Below are positions 10,707-20,766 of a stretch of 64,000 bases of DNA, piece by piece. A program made the translations under genes and the position numbers. Below the pieces are notes generated by a model. That model ran no database searches, had not been told where the DNA came from, and saw nothing but the letters and a program-made list of their open reading frames with translations. Source of the stretch: Adiantum capillus-veneris. Lineage: Eukaryota; Streptophyta; Polypodiopsida; Polypodiales; Pteridaceae. Each line of letters begins with the position of its first letter. Position 1 is the first letter of the stretch. The stretch is from contig CM043969.1 in NCBI GenBank assembly GCA_014529385.2, positions 26,925,946 to 26,989,945 on the forward strand, written 5' to 3'.

Positions 10707-11965
10707 CAATTGCTAACCTTAGTTGTTGGTTTCTTTCCAATGATTTTGGTTTTATTTTTGAGCCCTCTTTTTGAAGTTTCAAATGGTCGGACATTGTATG
10801 GCCAATGTGAACGGTAGTTTCACCCGCAGATAGAAAGTTGGTCGGCACAGGAATTTGTATGGTAAGAGAATGTCTAGGCCCAGTCCCAGGCCATGTAGGT
10901 CCCCCCCTCGCACTTAGCAAGTTGGTGGATACTAGGAAGTGAACTCAATAAAGGCATAAAGTCAAGGTGGGATCACCAACAGAAAGTATCCGACAGTTGG
11001 GCCACATTGCACTTTTGGATACGGAGGATAGATGGTCAGAAGACCATTGGGAGCCCAATGGAAGCATCTCCTAAAATATAGGGAATTGCTATTTTGGGCC
11101 GTGAAATGTGTTCGAGGTCATTACCTTGGGAATGACAAGGGAACATTTTACAACTCTGCCGCGAAGTCAACTGGGCAATCGTTCAGGAGATTTTTTAGGC
11201 GGCAACCCCGAAACGGGAAAATACGCGTAATTGTGCCAAGTGGCGCATTTTAGTGTACTTTCCTATTGCAATGAAGAGGTAGCGCTGAATATTAAGCTGG
11301 GAGGCCTCATTTTGAAGAATTGTCACAGGCTAAGAGCTATGGAGTGCTTTCTTTCCACTCTATGTACAGTGTGGTGCTAGGACCGATGCCCTGCACAATA
11401 CACACTGCTCTCTCTCCCCCCTACGTGCAGTTATGTGATGCTCCACGAGAGGGCTCTTCATTTGACTAATGTACAGTTGTGTGGGTTCATGCGCGATTCC
11501 CGAGGCAAGAGCCTCTTGCACAGGTATTGGATTAGCTAGTGGCTAATCCCCCACAGGTGCAGGTGAATTCGGAGACGTTTCACGTGAGAAATCTCGTCCA
11601 ATTCAAAGGGCAAGTAGCCCTATAGGTGCGGGAGCTCGAGGACTTACTACGGATGCGACCGGCTCGCAAAACAGAGCCCAAAACAGGCAATTACAGCCTG
11701 CTGTGTATTTTTGCAGGTTTAGGGTTTCGGCCTAAACGGTCCCTAATACCCCTAAGAGGTCCGGGGATGTGAAGGGACCACTGTAGAGGTGATCTGGTGC
11801 ATTTTCGGGGCAGAAAACAGAGAATTCAGCGTGCTGCAGATTCTCGTCAAGTTTTGCAAAGTGTCCGTATGCATCGTGAAAGTCATCTATTGCGTGGGGA
11901 TATTGTCTGTGAAGCGTCCTAGTACAGTCATGCTACCGAAATCGGGCCTTAGAGACAGCGGCTAC
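10707..11965 (+). repeat. Rest of Gypsy-1 3' LTR, after Element A
   Basis: From about 11030 this is the reverse complement of the Element A LTR (for example GCATCTCCTAAAATATAGG, then GGCGGCAACCCCGAAACGGG), so it is in plus orientation and continues the 16-base stub at 2329-2344. The first 320 bases differ from Element A's LTR, marking a U3 variant. Homology stops near 11960, before the expected LTR end, where Element D sequence begins. No genes are seen. Confidence 0.85.
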
Positions 11966-12040
11966 TGAACTGGTTTATGGCTTCTGTCTAATTTTGCAGG
12001 TGTAATCAAGGGCGATTACAATTCTTTCAAGAGGGGGGTA
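11966..12040 (+). promoter_or_regulatory. Element D 3' end: hairpin and PPT
   Basis: GGTTTATGGCTTCTGT, a 6 bp stem GTAATC/GATTAC with a purine-rich loop (12002-12019), then TTTCAAGAGGGGGGTA. The arrangement matches Element B's 3' end (26279-26345, opposite strand) closely, so D is a relative of B. Only about 75 bases of D's interior survive here. Confidence 0.75.
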
Positions 12041-14287
12041 TGTCACAAAAAAATGACGTGGCATGACCACCCTGGTAGGACTGTACGGACAGACAATACA
12101 GATGCTGATGTGGCAGAGGCTGTACGTAATCCCAGTTGCGATGATTGCTGACGTTGGTGCAGCCAAAGTTGGTCCGTAATGGGAAGTGTATAGTGCAGTG
12201 CTACGTATGCTGATAGGTGCATGGTAGAGGGCTAAAGCCAGTGTGGGAGACCTCAGCAGGAGAGTGGCAACGAAAATGTATGCTTAAAGTGGTTTTTTAG
12301 GCCGGGGGGTCTCCAAAGTGAGATAAGCATGATGGCAAGACAAGGTGTCCAAAGTGCAGAAATGTGTCCTAGAATAAGGTGTTCGAGATGCTCTAGGAGC
12401 TCGTCCAAACGGCTCGTCAAATGGAGTCCGCATGTGCAAGATATGGCAAGTTGAAGTGGGATGCGTTTGCAGATCCTCGTCGGATTGGGCGGGCACAGGT
12501 GGTTGATCAAGGCGGGTGTGATATCATACACGGAAAGTGCTCGAGTTGTGGAGCATGCCGGTCTTTTCGGTTTGCCATTCGGAGTTCAGACGGGCAAGTT
12601 ATGGGCTGAGGAATATTTGCAGGGGGTCTGATACGTGCTCACCCGGTCGTGTTGGTAGGCGCACTGACAGACATGTTTTTAGAGCTTGCAAAGATTCTGG
12701 AAAATAGCATGCGATGTGGGGATCTAGCGGAAATTGGCGGCTCGCTAATCGAAGCCATGGGCATCGAGATGGGCCCATTTCAAGCTGGCAAGCGGTTACG
12801 ACGAGAAGAGATCGCATGTTTTTTTTCGTGTCGTAAATGGGTTGTCCGAGGCCATGGTGCAGAGTTGTGGAGAAGTGCGAGAATTTTGCGGCTGGCAAGT
12901 GGAGCTCCCATGCAACGTGGTTGAAAAATTCCTATGGCAAGCCCTGGCTGTGTTGTGAGCACCGAACGCGCGAGAACATATGCCAATTATCTCCTTGGTT
13001 GTAAACTCAAAAAAAGAAAGTATAGTTTGGAGGGTTTTGTCATAAGACAAAGGAGAGCTTCAAAAGCAAAAAGGAGCTCAAGGGAACCAGTAGCGCCGGG
13101 CGCAATGGCCAAAAAAAGAAAGTGTTCTTTGCCTTGGAAAAAAAAGGGGGAGGAAAGTAGAAAAAAGAAAGGCGACAGCGTTTTTTCGAGGGGGGTTGGA
13201 ATTTTTTGGGTTTGGCATTCGAGTTGGGGGAAGAAGGAGGACTGCATGTGCGCAGAGTGGTGAAAGCCGAGATGCATGGTCCATGAAGCGGCACGAAAAA
13301 GGAAGTCACCTTGCAGAGGAAAAGGCCTTCGAGGGCTCGCTCGTTAGAAGCTGGGGAAAGCTCACGAGGAGCAGGAGGGCTATGGAAACCTTCAGGCCGG
13401 GCTTGAGCGGGGCTCGCCCTTTTGTGTGTTTTGGTCCACGCCGGTTGCGGTGATGATGGTTGTACCTTGTTTGGTGCCAATGAATGAAAGAAGGCCGTCA
13501 TTGTAGTGAGTTTTGTGCATCGTCTCGCCCCCCTTCCCCCCTTCTCTTCTGCTCTCGTGTGTGTGCATGCGGACGTATCGGCAGGTGTGTGCCGCCCCGA
13601 CGGAGTGTTGCAGAGGGAGAGAGAGTGTGGTGTGTTTTGAGCGTGTGGGAGATTGCAAAGCTGGTGCATTGAGGTGTGCGGGTTGTGTGAGTTCGTGTGC
13701 ATCTATGTGAGCGCGTGCGCGTGCGTGGTCTGGTGAAAAGAGCGAGTCGAAGGTGCTCGCAAAGTGGATTGGGGTGCAGTGTGTGCCCTGGGCTATAGGA
13801 GGCAACCGTGTTGGCGCGCTGGGCGTGCTCCCCATTCCCCCTCTCCAACGTGGCAAAGACTGTACGAAATCTGAAATTTGCGCTACCTGATGATGTGGTA
13901 GACTGTACGTATTTCCACGAATTGCGCTGACTGCTTTTAGCAATTTTTGGAACCAGTTGCTTTTGGGACAAATTGCTTTTGAGTTTGACTGCTTTTGGGG
14001 CATCCCTTGTAAGAATAAATAGACCCAAGGGGCCTCACTCTACAAAACATGTGGATGCAGAGTCTGAGGGCAGAGGACCCCTTAGGTGTTGTACTTTGCT
14101 CAAGCATTAATATAAAAATAAATACCCAAAAGGGCGCCAGCTTTTGGGGCTAATACCTCTGGGCACGGAACTACGATGGGCTATGTGGACTTAATTTTCA
14201 AGTGTGATAAAGTTGTGAAGTATTTAGAGTGATTCTCTCTCGTGTGTCGTGCCGGATTCTCGACTTGGGGTGCCCAGGTCTGTGACA
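12041..14287 (+). repeat. Element D 3' LTR (about 2.2 kb)
   Basis: Starts TGTCACAAAA directly after the purine tract and ends TGTGACA. Near its 3' end it holds the shared LTR box (AGGGCGCCAGCTTTTGGGGC, about 14131) and a terminal block like Element B's LTR (TTCTCGACTTGGGGTGCCC). Its 5' part repeats TGACGTGGC and TGTACGGACAG motifs also present in B's LTR. Bases 12250-13700 match nothing I recognise; overlapping open frames there have composition bias but no domain. The 5' LTR partner is absent. Confidence 0.65.
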
Positions 14288-14509
14288 TGGGCTTCTCACT
14301 GCCCCCCCCCCCCCCTTTCGCCCTCCACTTTCAGACGCCTCCATTTTGCCTCCCCCTCCTCCATTCTCACCCCCAACTCCCGCTCCTCCTCTCTCCCCGG
14401 TGGAGTCCTCAGGCTCGGCTCATCACCTGACCCATCCCACACTCCTCCTCAGACGCAGAGGACTAGACACACAACTGCAGCAAGATGATCTCTTGGTAGT
14501 GCTTTTGCT
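14288..14509 (+). other. Pyrimidine-rich stretch with a poly-C run
   Basis: Contains an uninterrupted C run at about 14303-14317 followed by CT/CCT-rich sequence. It may be the 5' untranslated region of the LINE that follows; no gene is seen. Confidence 0.4.
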
Positions 14510-15105
14510 ATGAGTCGCATGGCTCGGGAGGGACAGCCCCACCTTAGGACACCACTTCCGGTTCAGACCTCTCCTTTTGTAGCAGTTCCTCGGGGTTTGA
14601 CCAGCTTTGACATTCGTAGACGATGGGACTTCTCCGATTACTGCTTCACATGCTTCCTAGGTGACTGTTCTCCCGACGTAGAGAATGCTTGCTTTCGAGT
14701 CCACATCCTCTCTCTAGCAGCCCGAGGATTGAGGTTCCGGATACAGCGGTAGGTTTCTTCTTTCCGCTGTGCGGCAGGGATCATACAGAGTGGACCTTGC
14801 ACACAATTCTTGGCTGGCTCCAGGTCCAAGCCATTGAGTTCTCACACCACACAAGAGTGTTGGGGGTGATAGAGCTGGTACAGATACTTTGGCCTTTAGC
14901 CAAGTTTAGTGTGACGCCGCCGGATGCAACAGGTTGCAGTCACATTGTGATGCATCTGTTCGCTAACACTCCCCCTTGCTATTTATTTGTACATGAGGAT
15001 CACTGGACAGAGGATGTAGAACTACGAGCTACACGCTCGGCCTGGGCTTGGGTGGCACAGTCACTTCAGACGCGTTTGTCTAGAGGTCGCTCGGTTGCTG
15101 ATTGA
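14510..15105 (+). pseudogene. LINE-A N-terminal frame (probable ORF1 remnant)
   Basis: Two overlapping frames (14510-14752 and 14689-15105) lie just upstream of the endonuclease. The second ends at a TGA 75 bases before it. No zinc knuckle or RRM motif is recognised. Position alone suggests an ORF1 product that would bind LINE RNA. Confidence 0.45.
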
Positions 15106-15178
15106 TCCCCATCCAAACGGGCCTCAAAGATAGCGAGTTTGGCTGCTGCTGCACCATCTATTTTTTCTCCCCGACTCC

Positions 15179-16200
15179 ATGAGGATCGTCTCATGGAATG
15201 TGCACGGATTAGGAGGGGGCCAGTTTCAGTGTTATAGGGGTCGATTGCGTCAGGAGCTTCAGCGATGCCTTGTGGGTGGTGAGATTGATATTCTTATGCT
15301 ACAAGAGCATCATCCTTGTGAGAGCCGCATTAGACGATGTGGTCAGATTTTGTGTGGTCGCTATGAGACATTTTGGTCAGCTACATTTGGACCTGAAGGT
15401 ATCAAGGGAGGGATATGCGGATTCTTGGCAGCAGGCCATTGTGGGCAACGATATTATTGTGGCAGGTAGAGCTCAATGGATTACTATGCACGTTCAAGGT
15501 TTCCTCATGGGTTTCCTAAACATACATGCGCTAAATGTGGCAAGGGCACGAGCAGAGTTTTGGTCTCATGTTGTTGAGTCTTTGCCACATACAGAGCAGT
15601 GGTGTGTTGGGATTGACCTCAACATGTTGGAGGACCCCTTTGATAGGATTGGAGGTGGCCATGCTATGGTGCACGAGGCTGAGTTGGCAGCTTGGGAGCG
15701 GCTATGTATGAATATGAGGATTTCTGATGTTTGGCAACACTCGGGCTTTGTGAGACTCCCAGACAGCCTATCTTCCTCTCGCTCTCACCGCAGGGTAGGA
15801 GGAGTGAATCTATCTCGGATAGATCGCTTCTACGCCCATGACCACATTTGTGACATGAGGGGATATGTTTGCATCCGGGAAGGGACTACTTTTTCCAACC
15901 ATGCGTGAGTGACTCTCACTGTGACAGACAGACAGAGGAGGGGGGTTGAATGCTACACATCCCCGATAGAACGCATCCCTGATAGGATCTTGCTGGATTT
16001 AGAGCTTAGAGAGCGGATGGAGGCTCTGTGGACAGAGAGCCTGGACACGCAGGATACCCCTGCTTGTAAAGTGGTCTCTGGACTCGCAGAGCTTAATCAT
16101 TTCTTTCTTCAGGAGTCTGCAACTCGCTTGGATGCAGCCCGCGAGGAGGAGAAGCGTCTTCGACGAGGCATTGTTTCTTTGCAGAGGATGTAGAAGCAGC
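15179..16200 (+). pseudogene. LINE-A endonuclease domain
   Basis: Starts MRIVSWNVHGLGGG, with the Asn-bearing first motif of the exonuclease-endonuclease-phosphatase family; ILMLQEHH carries the metal-binding Glu. A frameshift near 15400-15460 moves the frame. It continues with NIHALNVARARAEFW, GIDLNML (the D-x-N motif) and SRIDRFYAHD, and ends in FSNHA, where the usual S-D-H has Asn for Asp. A TGA (15906-15908) follows. The enzyme would nick target DNA for target-primed reverse transcription; this copy is inactive. Confidence 0.82.
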
Positions 16201-16399
16201 ATCCAAACAGTCCTTGGTTGGAGAAGCAGATGTAGCAGGCTTGATAGGAGTTGTCTAGCATTGAGGAGCGGTGTCATGAGTTTGCCTTGCATTGGCAAGC
16301 ATCTCAGTGGACTCAGATCGGTGACAGAGTTACTGGGGAGTTTTTTGAGACAATAGGGCCACGCATGCGCACACCAGTGTTAGTCAATTGAGAAGACTC

Positions 16400-17930
16400 G
16401 ACGGATCGGTTGCTTCAAAGCCTGAGGATATGCGTGCAGTTGCTACTAACTTTTACCATGATCTGTTGTCAGTTGAGCCTCAATCAGAGCGCCAAGATAC
16501 ATGCAGAGAGCAGCTTTAGGCACAGCTGCCTTGCCTTGTTACTAAGGAGATGCGACAGAGACTTGAGCTTCCCCTCCAGCTAGAGGAGCTCCATTTGGAC
16601 CTCAGAGCACTCCCCCAAGGTAGCTATCCAAGGGAGGATGGGTTGACTCCCAGCTTTTCCTTGGAGTACTGGGACTTGCTTGGTTTAGATCTTTGCAGCT
16701 CATTCCAGTATGTTTTGCACACTAGCGAGATGCCTGACAGCATGAGTGAGGACTTGATCTACCTGATTCCCAAGGAGGGAGGCTCCTTGGATGAGATTCG
16801 ACAGTGGCGACCCATTACCATCCTCCACTCATCCTACAAAATTCTAGCAAAGGCTCTGAGCTTGAGACTCCATCCACTCCTAGAGACCATTATACATGGG
16901 ACCCCAGACAGGTTTTGTCAAGGAGCGTAGTATCCTTGACAACATCTTCACTTTTTAGGAGGCGTCTGCCCTCGCGCATCTCTGAGGAGAGGATCCATGA
17001 TCCCTCTTCTTGATTTTGAGAGGCCTACGACAAAGTTGACTGGGACTTCCTGGAGGGGGGGCTCTACGCAGGATGGGTTTCTCAGATGTTTGGATCATAG
17101 GTGTGTCACCTCTCTACCGGCGTGCACAGAGTCCAGTGCTCTTGGCACGGGGAAGAGGGGAACGCTTTTTGCTCATGCGTTCGGTCAGACAGGGTTGCCC
17201 TCTTGCCCCCTTTCTCTTTCTGTTCTATGCTGAGGCAATGAGCAGATTTTTGATTTCTCACCACTTTGATTTGCGTGGTCTTGAGCTTCCTATTAGGGCA
17301 AATGAGCTTCTTGACGTTGAGTTTGCCGACAACTCAGCCTTGTACTTGGAGGGCTAGGAGGCCAATCTGCACAAGTGTGAGCAGGCTCTTGAGGTATTCT
17401 GTTGTGCATCAGGCACATAAATTAACTTGAGGAAGACTGTAGCTTTTTGGGTTTGCAGTGCTCCTACGCTTGATTGGTCTCCACGTGAGGGTTTTAGATG
17501 GATTCCCCCAGGGACTACAGTTCGTTCCTTGGGTTGTCAGGTTGACCTGGACTGGTCCCCTGAGGAGCAGACTGCTCCCCTCCTCTTGTCCATTAGGAGG
17601 AAGTTTTTGCATTGGAGTTTGACACGACTCTCGTTAGCAGGCAGAGTTGTAGTGGCCAACCACATGTTGTTGGCCATTATGTGGTAGATCAGGTCTTGCT
17701 GGATTTTCTCGAGCTCTTATATCATCCGGCTAAAGAGGCTAATCAGGAACTTTCTTTGGTCAGGGTGCGACACCCAAATAGCCCAGGCCAAAGTAGCCTG
17801 GCAGGTCATAACTCTACCATCTTCTTGGGGGGGGGGGGGATCATTGACCCAGCACAACAGAGGAGAGCCCTTCTTGGGAAGTTTGTTGTCAGAGGACTGC
17901 TTCCAGGGGAAGAGCCCTGAAAGGAGCTGT
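16400..17930 (+). pseudogene. LINE-A reverse transcriptase
   Basis: Motifs in order: LIYLIPKEGG, IRQWRPITILHSSYKILAKA (about 16790-16850), RSILDNIF, YDKVDWDF (about 17020), RQGCPLAP (about 17190), and EFADNSALYL (about 17315), where the catalytic F-A-D-D has Asn as its last residue. Thumb-like sequence (GRVVVANHMLL) follows. In-frame TAG codons lie at 16956 and 17355. At 17355 the minus-strand relative at 19215-20100 has Gln (HDQEANW). Several frameshifts are present. Confidence 0.85.
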
Positions 17931-18040
17931 TGCTTCACCGACTTCGAGCTCGAGTGCCTCATGCAAGAGTCCCTTGGAGCCCTTCCATCAGGTGGATCTT
18001 TACAGAGATGCGCAGAGTTGGTCTGAGTAGGAGGTTGGAG

Positions 18041-18562
18041 CATAGTCACAGGGGACGGAGGGGACGGACCCTAGGGACGGGGGATGCCCATTTCCGGGAC
18101 GGGGACGGGTGGGGACGGACGGAAAAAGAGCTTCCAAGTGGGAACGCAAGCAAAACGTCCCGGGGACGGCAGGGGACGGCAGGGAACAGCAGGGGATGGG
18201 AGGGGACTTTTTTTATAATCTGAAAACTTGATCATTTCTAGAGGCTAGTTTTTTCTAATAGCCATATGTTTGAACTTCGAAGCACCCCAATGGCTATAAA
18301 AGCCACCCTTTGGGTCCTCATTTCTCGATGTTTTATTAGCACATTTGCGTCTATATGAGTCATGTTCTTTGGTCTATTTAGTGTAAATTTGTGGTCAAAG
18401 TGATGCTCTATGTGTGTGGCATGTGTATAGGTCAAAAAATGCCAAAAAACTCTTCTTTTATTTTTGCCGTCCCGACTCCCGTCCCCATTTCCTGACTTTT
18501 GCCGTCCCATTCCCGTCCCCGTTCCCGACCCCGACCCCGACCCACCGTCCCATGTAACTATG
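18041..18562. mobile_element. 522 bp hAT-like MITE in LINE-A
   Basis: Flanked by a perfect 8 bp duplication GGTTGGAG (18033-18040 and 18563-18570). Termini are inverted repeats CATAGTCACAGGGGACGG and, on the other strand, CATAGTTACATGGGACGG. Subterminal arrays of GGGGACGG/CCGTCCCC occupy both ends (18050-18205 and 18465-18550); the middle is AT-rich with no coding. Terminal CATAGTTAC matches the autonomous-type hAT at 20137, but the subterminal motif differs (GGGACGG, not GGAACG). Confidence 0.93.
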
Positions 18563-18570
18563 GGTTGGAG

Positions 18571-19035
18571 GATAGGTTTGCTGCGAGCCTGCTTCGGTCT
18601 TCGGAGCAGCTGAGGAGTGGCCTGAAGCAGCACCAGCCGACCTGCATGAAGGAGCGTTTGAGACAGCCCCTTGTTTGGAACCCACATGGTTTGTACTTAG
18701 AGAGGCCACCTGGTTGATAGTAGACCTCATGTTTCTTGGGGTCCCATGGCAGGGGCCTAGCCGGCACTCTTGTCGACTGAATTTCAGTTTTCAGGTTTGT
18801 CAGAGGAGGCACAGAGCATCCAGCTATGAGGCATGAGAGGGGTGCAGAGCATGTGCCACAATATTACAGAGGCTTTACCAGCTGAGTGGCTCACGTCTCT
18901 AGAGACAGCAGTCCCAGATGGATGGGGGCCTTCACGCGATTGGAGGTCCTCATCGCACTTCGTGCTTGCTCAGAGTTTGTACCCCCATGTTCTTTGAAAT
19001 TCAAGGCAAGGGTCCCCTACACTGAGTCTCAGTAG
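18571..19035 (+). pseudogene. LINE-A C-terminal remnant
   Basis: Continues the LINE reading after the MITE (DRFAASLLRSSEQLRSGLKQ, then RLRQPLVWNP) and soon meets stops. The character is that of the region after RT in L1-type ORF2. Beyond about 18750 no coherent frame remains. Confidence 0.55.
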
Positions 19036-19210
19036 AGGCTCCATAGGTTGCCGAGAGAGACACTCTAAACACTTATCAAATAAATCACAATTCAATTGAG
19101 TCGACACGGCCCGACGTAGTTCCGTGCCCAGAGAGATTCGCCCCAAAGACTGGTGCCCCTTTTGGTGTTTCTTTTTGTATTAATAATTGAGCAAAGTACA
19201 GTTGCCCTAG
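19036..19210 (-). repeat. LTR fragment of the B/D/F type
   Basis: Carries GTTCCGTGCCCAGAGAGATT and the shared box CCCCAAAGACTGGTGCCCC, then TATTTC-like sequence, in the same order as Element B's LTR. Only this inner LTR part is present. It abuts a minus-strand LINE fragment. Confidence 0.75.
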
Positions 19211-19214
19211 GGTC

Positions 19215-20128
19215 GCATCTGCTCATCTCTCCACTCTCTGTAGGTTGCCCTCACAGTGGACCTCAAAGAAAAGATGGTCTAACATCCAAGCAGGAATGGG
19301 AGCCTCACTGATCCAAAAGGCAACTTTCTTGCGCCAAATGATCAGTGCTCCCGAGGCCCCGTCGAAAGTCTGCAAGGCATCCTCAGCCCGAATCCAATTG
19401 GCCTCTTGGTCATGCAAAACTAAGCCGCTGTCATCAACAAACTCTGCATCAAGCAAGTCCTCTCCCCGCACTGGGAGCTGCAAACCCTGTAGCCCCACCT
19501 CTTGAGCTGTCAAATACATAGTCAAGGCCTAGCAAAAAAGAGGAAGAGGAAAGGGGGCAAGGAGTAGCCCTGTCGCACAGATTTGGTCAAGCAAAACTAG
19601 GTCCTCGACTCTGTGTCATACTATGAAGAGCAGCAATCCCACAAATCTAGGCAGCCTCAAATCCAAGACGAAGCATAGTGCCCTCAAGAAAGCTCAAGTC
19701 CACACAGTCAAACCAAAAAGTAAAGATGATGTGAAGGATACTACGCTCCTTTACAAATGCAATCTGTCGCATGAATCAATTTCCCAAGGAAGGGCTTAAT
19801 TTCCCAAGGGCTGGATCCTCAAACTCAAAGCCTTGGCCAAGACTTTGTACACCGTATTGAGGATCGTGATAGGCGTTGAGGATTGTGATAGGCCTCCACT
19901 GCCTAATACCATTAGACACTCCTCCCTTGGGGATGAGAAAGATCAAGCCCTCTGAGAAACACTCGAGCATCTGTCCTGTATCTAGGATGTGCTAAAAGAC
20001 TATGCAAACCATGCCCGCAAGAAAAAGGTTGGCGTCAAGCCGTCTTCCCCCCCCCCACAGTTGCTGCTCGGGAGTGTCATCGATGCTGCCAGTGCTTTGT
20101 CACTGCTGGGGTGGCTACTCTCCTCCCT
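19215..20128 (-). pseudogene. LINE-B: minus-strand L1-type RT fragment
   Basis: On the minus strand the order is CFSEGLIFLIPKGG, IRQWRPITIL (about 19890), then after decayed sequence EFVDDSGLVLHDQEANW (about 19430), the F-V-D-D active-site region, and the thumb start to LFFEVHCEG (about 19255). It is a close relative of LINE-A. The hAT element sits at its upstream side and the LTR fragment at its downstream side. Confidence 0.82.
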
Positions 20129-20766
20129 GTTAGGATCATAGTTACCGGGGAACGCCTATATGGGGCCTTGGAACGCCGGAACGGCGTTCCGGCCGGTCAA
20201 AAATTCAGGGAACGCGTCGGAACGGACTGCCGTTCCGACAGGCAGGCCATCATCGGAACGGACCGGCTGGAACGGGGCGGAACGGCCGGAACGGCAGCAA
20301 CGGGCAGAAATGGGCAGTTTTTCAACTTTTAAAAATATAGCTGTTTGGGAGATTTGGGCAGCCAACGGCCATTTAAATTTTACAACCCTATATAAATCCC
20401 CCCTTCCCCCATTCTTCACCAAAGCATCAAGGAAGTTTGAAGGGGGCCATCTCTCCCTTGCTCTCAACTCTCGACTCTCGACTCTCAAGCCATAGGGGCC
20501 TAGCCTCTAGCTCTCAAGCCATAACCTCTCTCTCTTTGGGCTAACCCTCAAGGCTCAAGGGTCAAACTCTCTCTCTCAGTCTCAACTTCCAAGAGGTGAA
20601 CCGTGAAGCCTCTCTAGCGAGTCTCAAGCTCTCTATCTCAACTTCTCATTGCTCAAGCCTCAAGCAAGAACGGAATCAAGCCTCTCTCTCTCTCAAGCCC
20701 TCTCTCAAGCTATCTCTCTCTCTCAAATCCTCAAAGATCAAGCTCTCTCTCTTTCACGGATAATCC

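Larger units (their letters stand above)
14510..19035 (+). mobile_element. LINE-A: decayed L1-type non-LTR retrotransposon
   Basis: The order is an N-terminal frame of unknown type, apurinic-type endonuclease, reverse transcriptase and a C-terminal region, all broken by stops and frameshifts and interrupted at 18041-18562 by a hAT-like MITE. RT motifs (IRQWRPITIL, YDKVDWDF, RQGCPLAP) are those of the plant L1 lineage. The 3' end is not sharply defined; it fades before the LTR fragment at 19036. Confidence 0.85.

Noticed and set aside
12253-13702. Overlapping open frames of 60-220 codons on both strands, some Lys- or Pro/His-rich
   Set aside because: They lie inside a long LTR, follow base composition (A-rich and CT-rich stretches), and show no domain.
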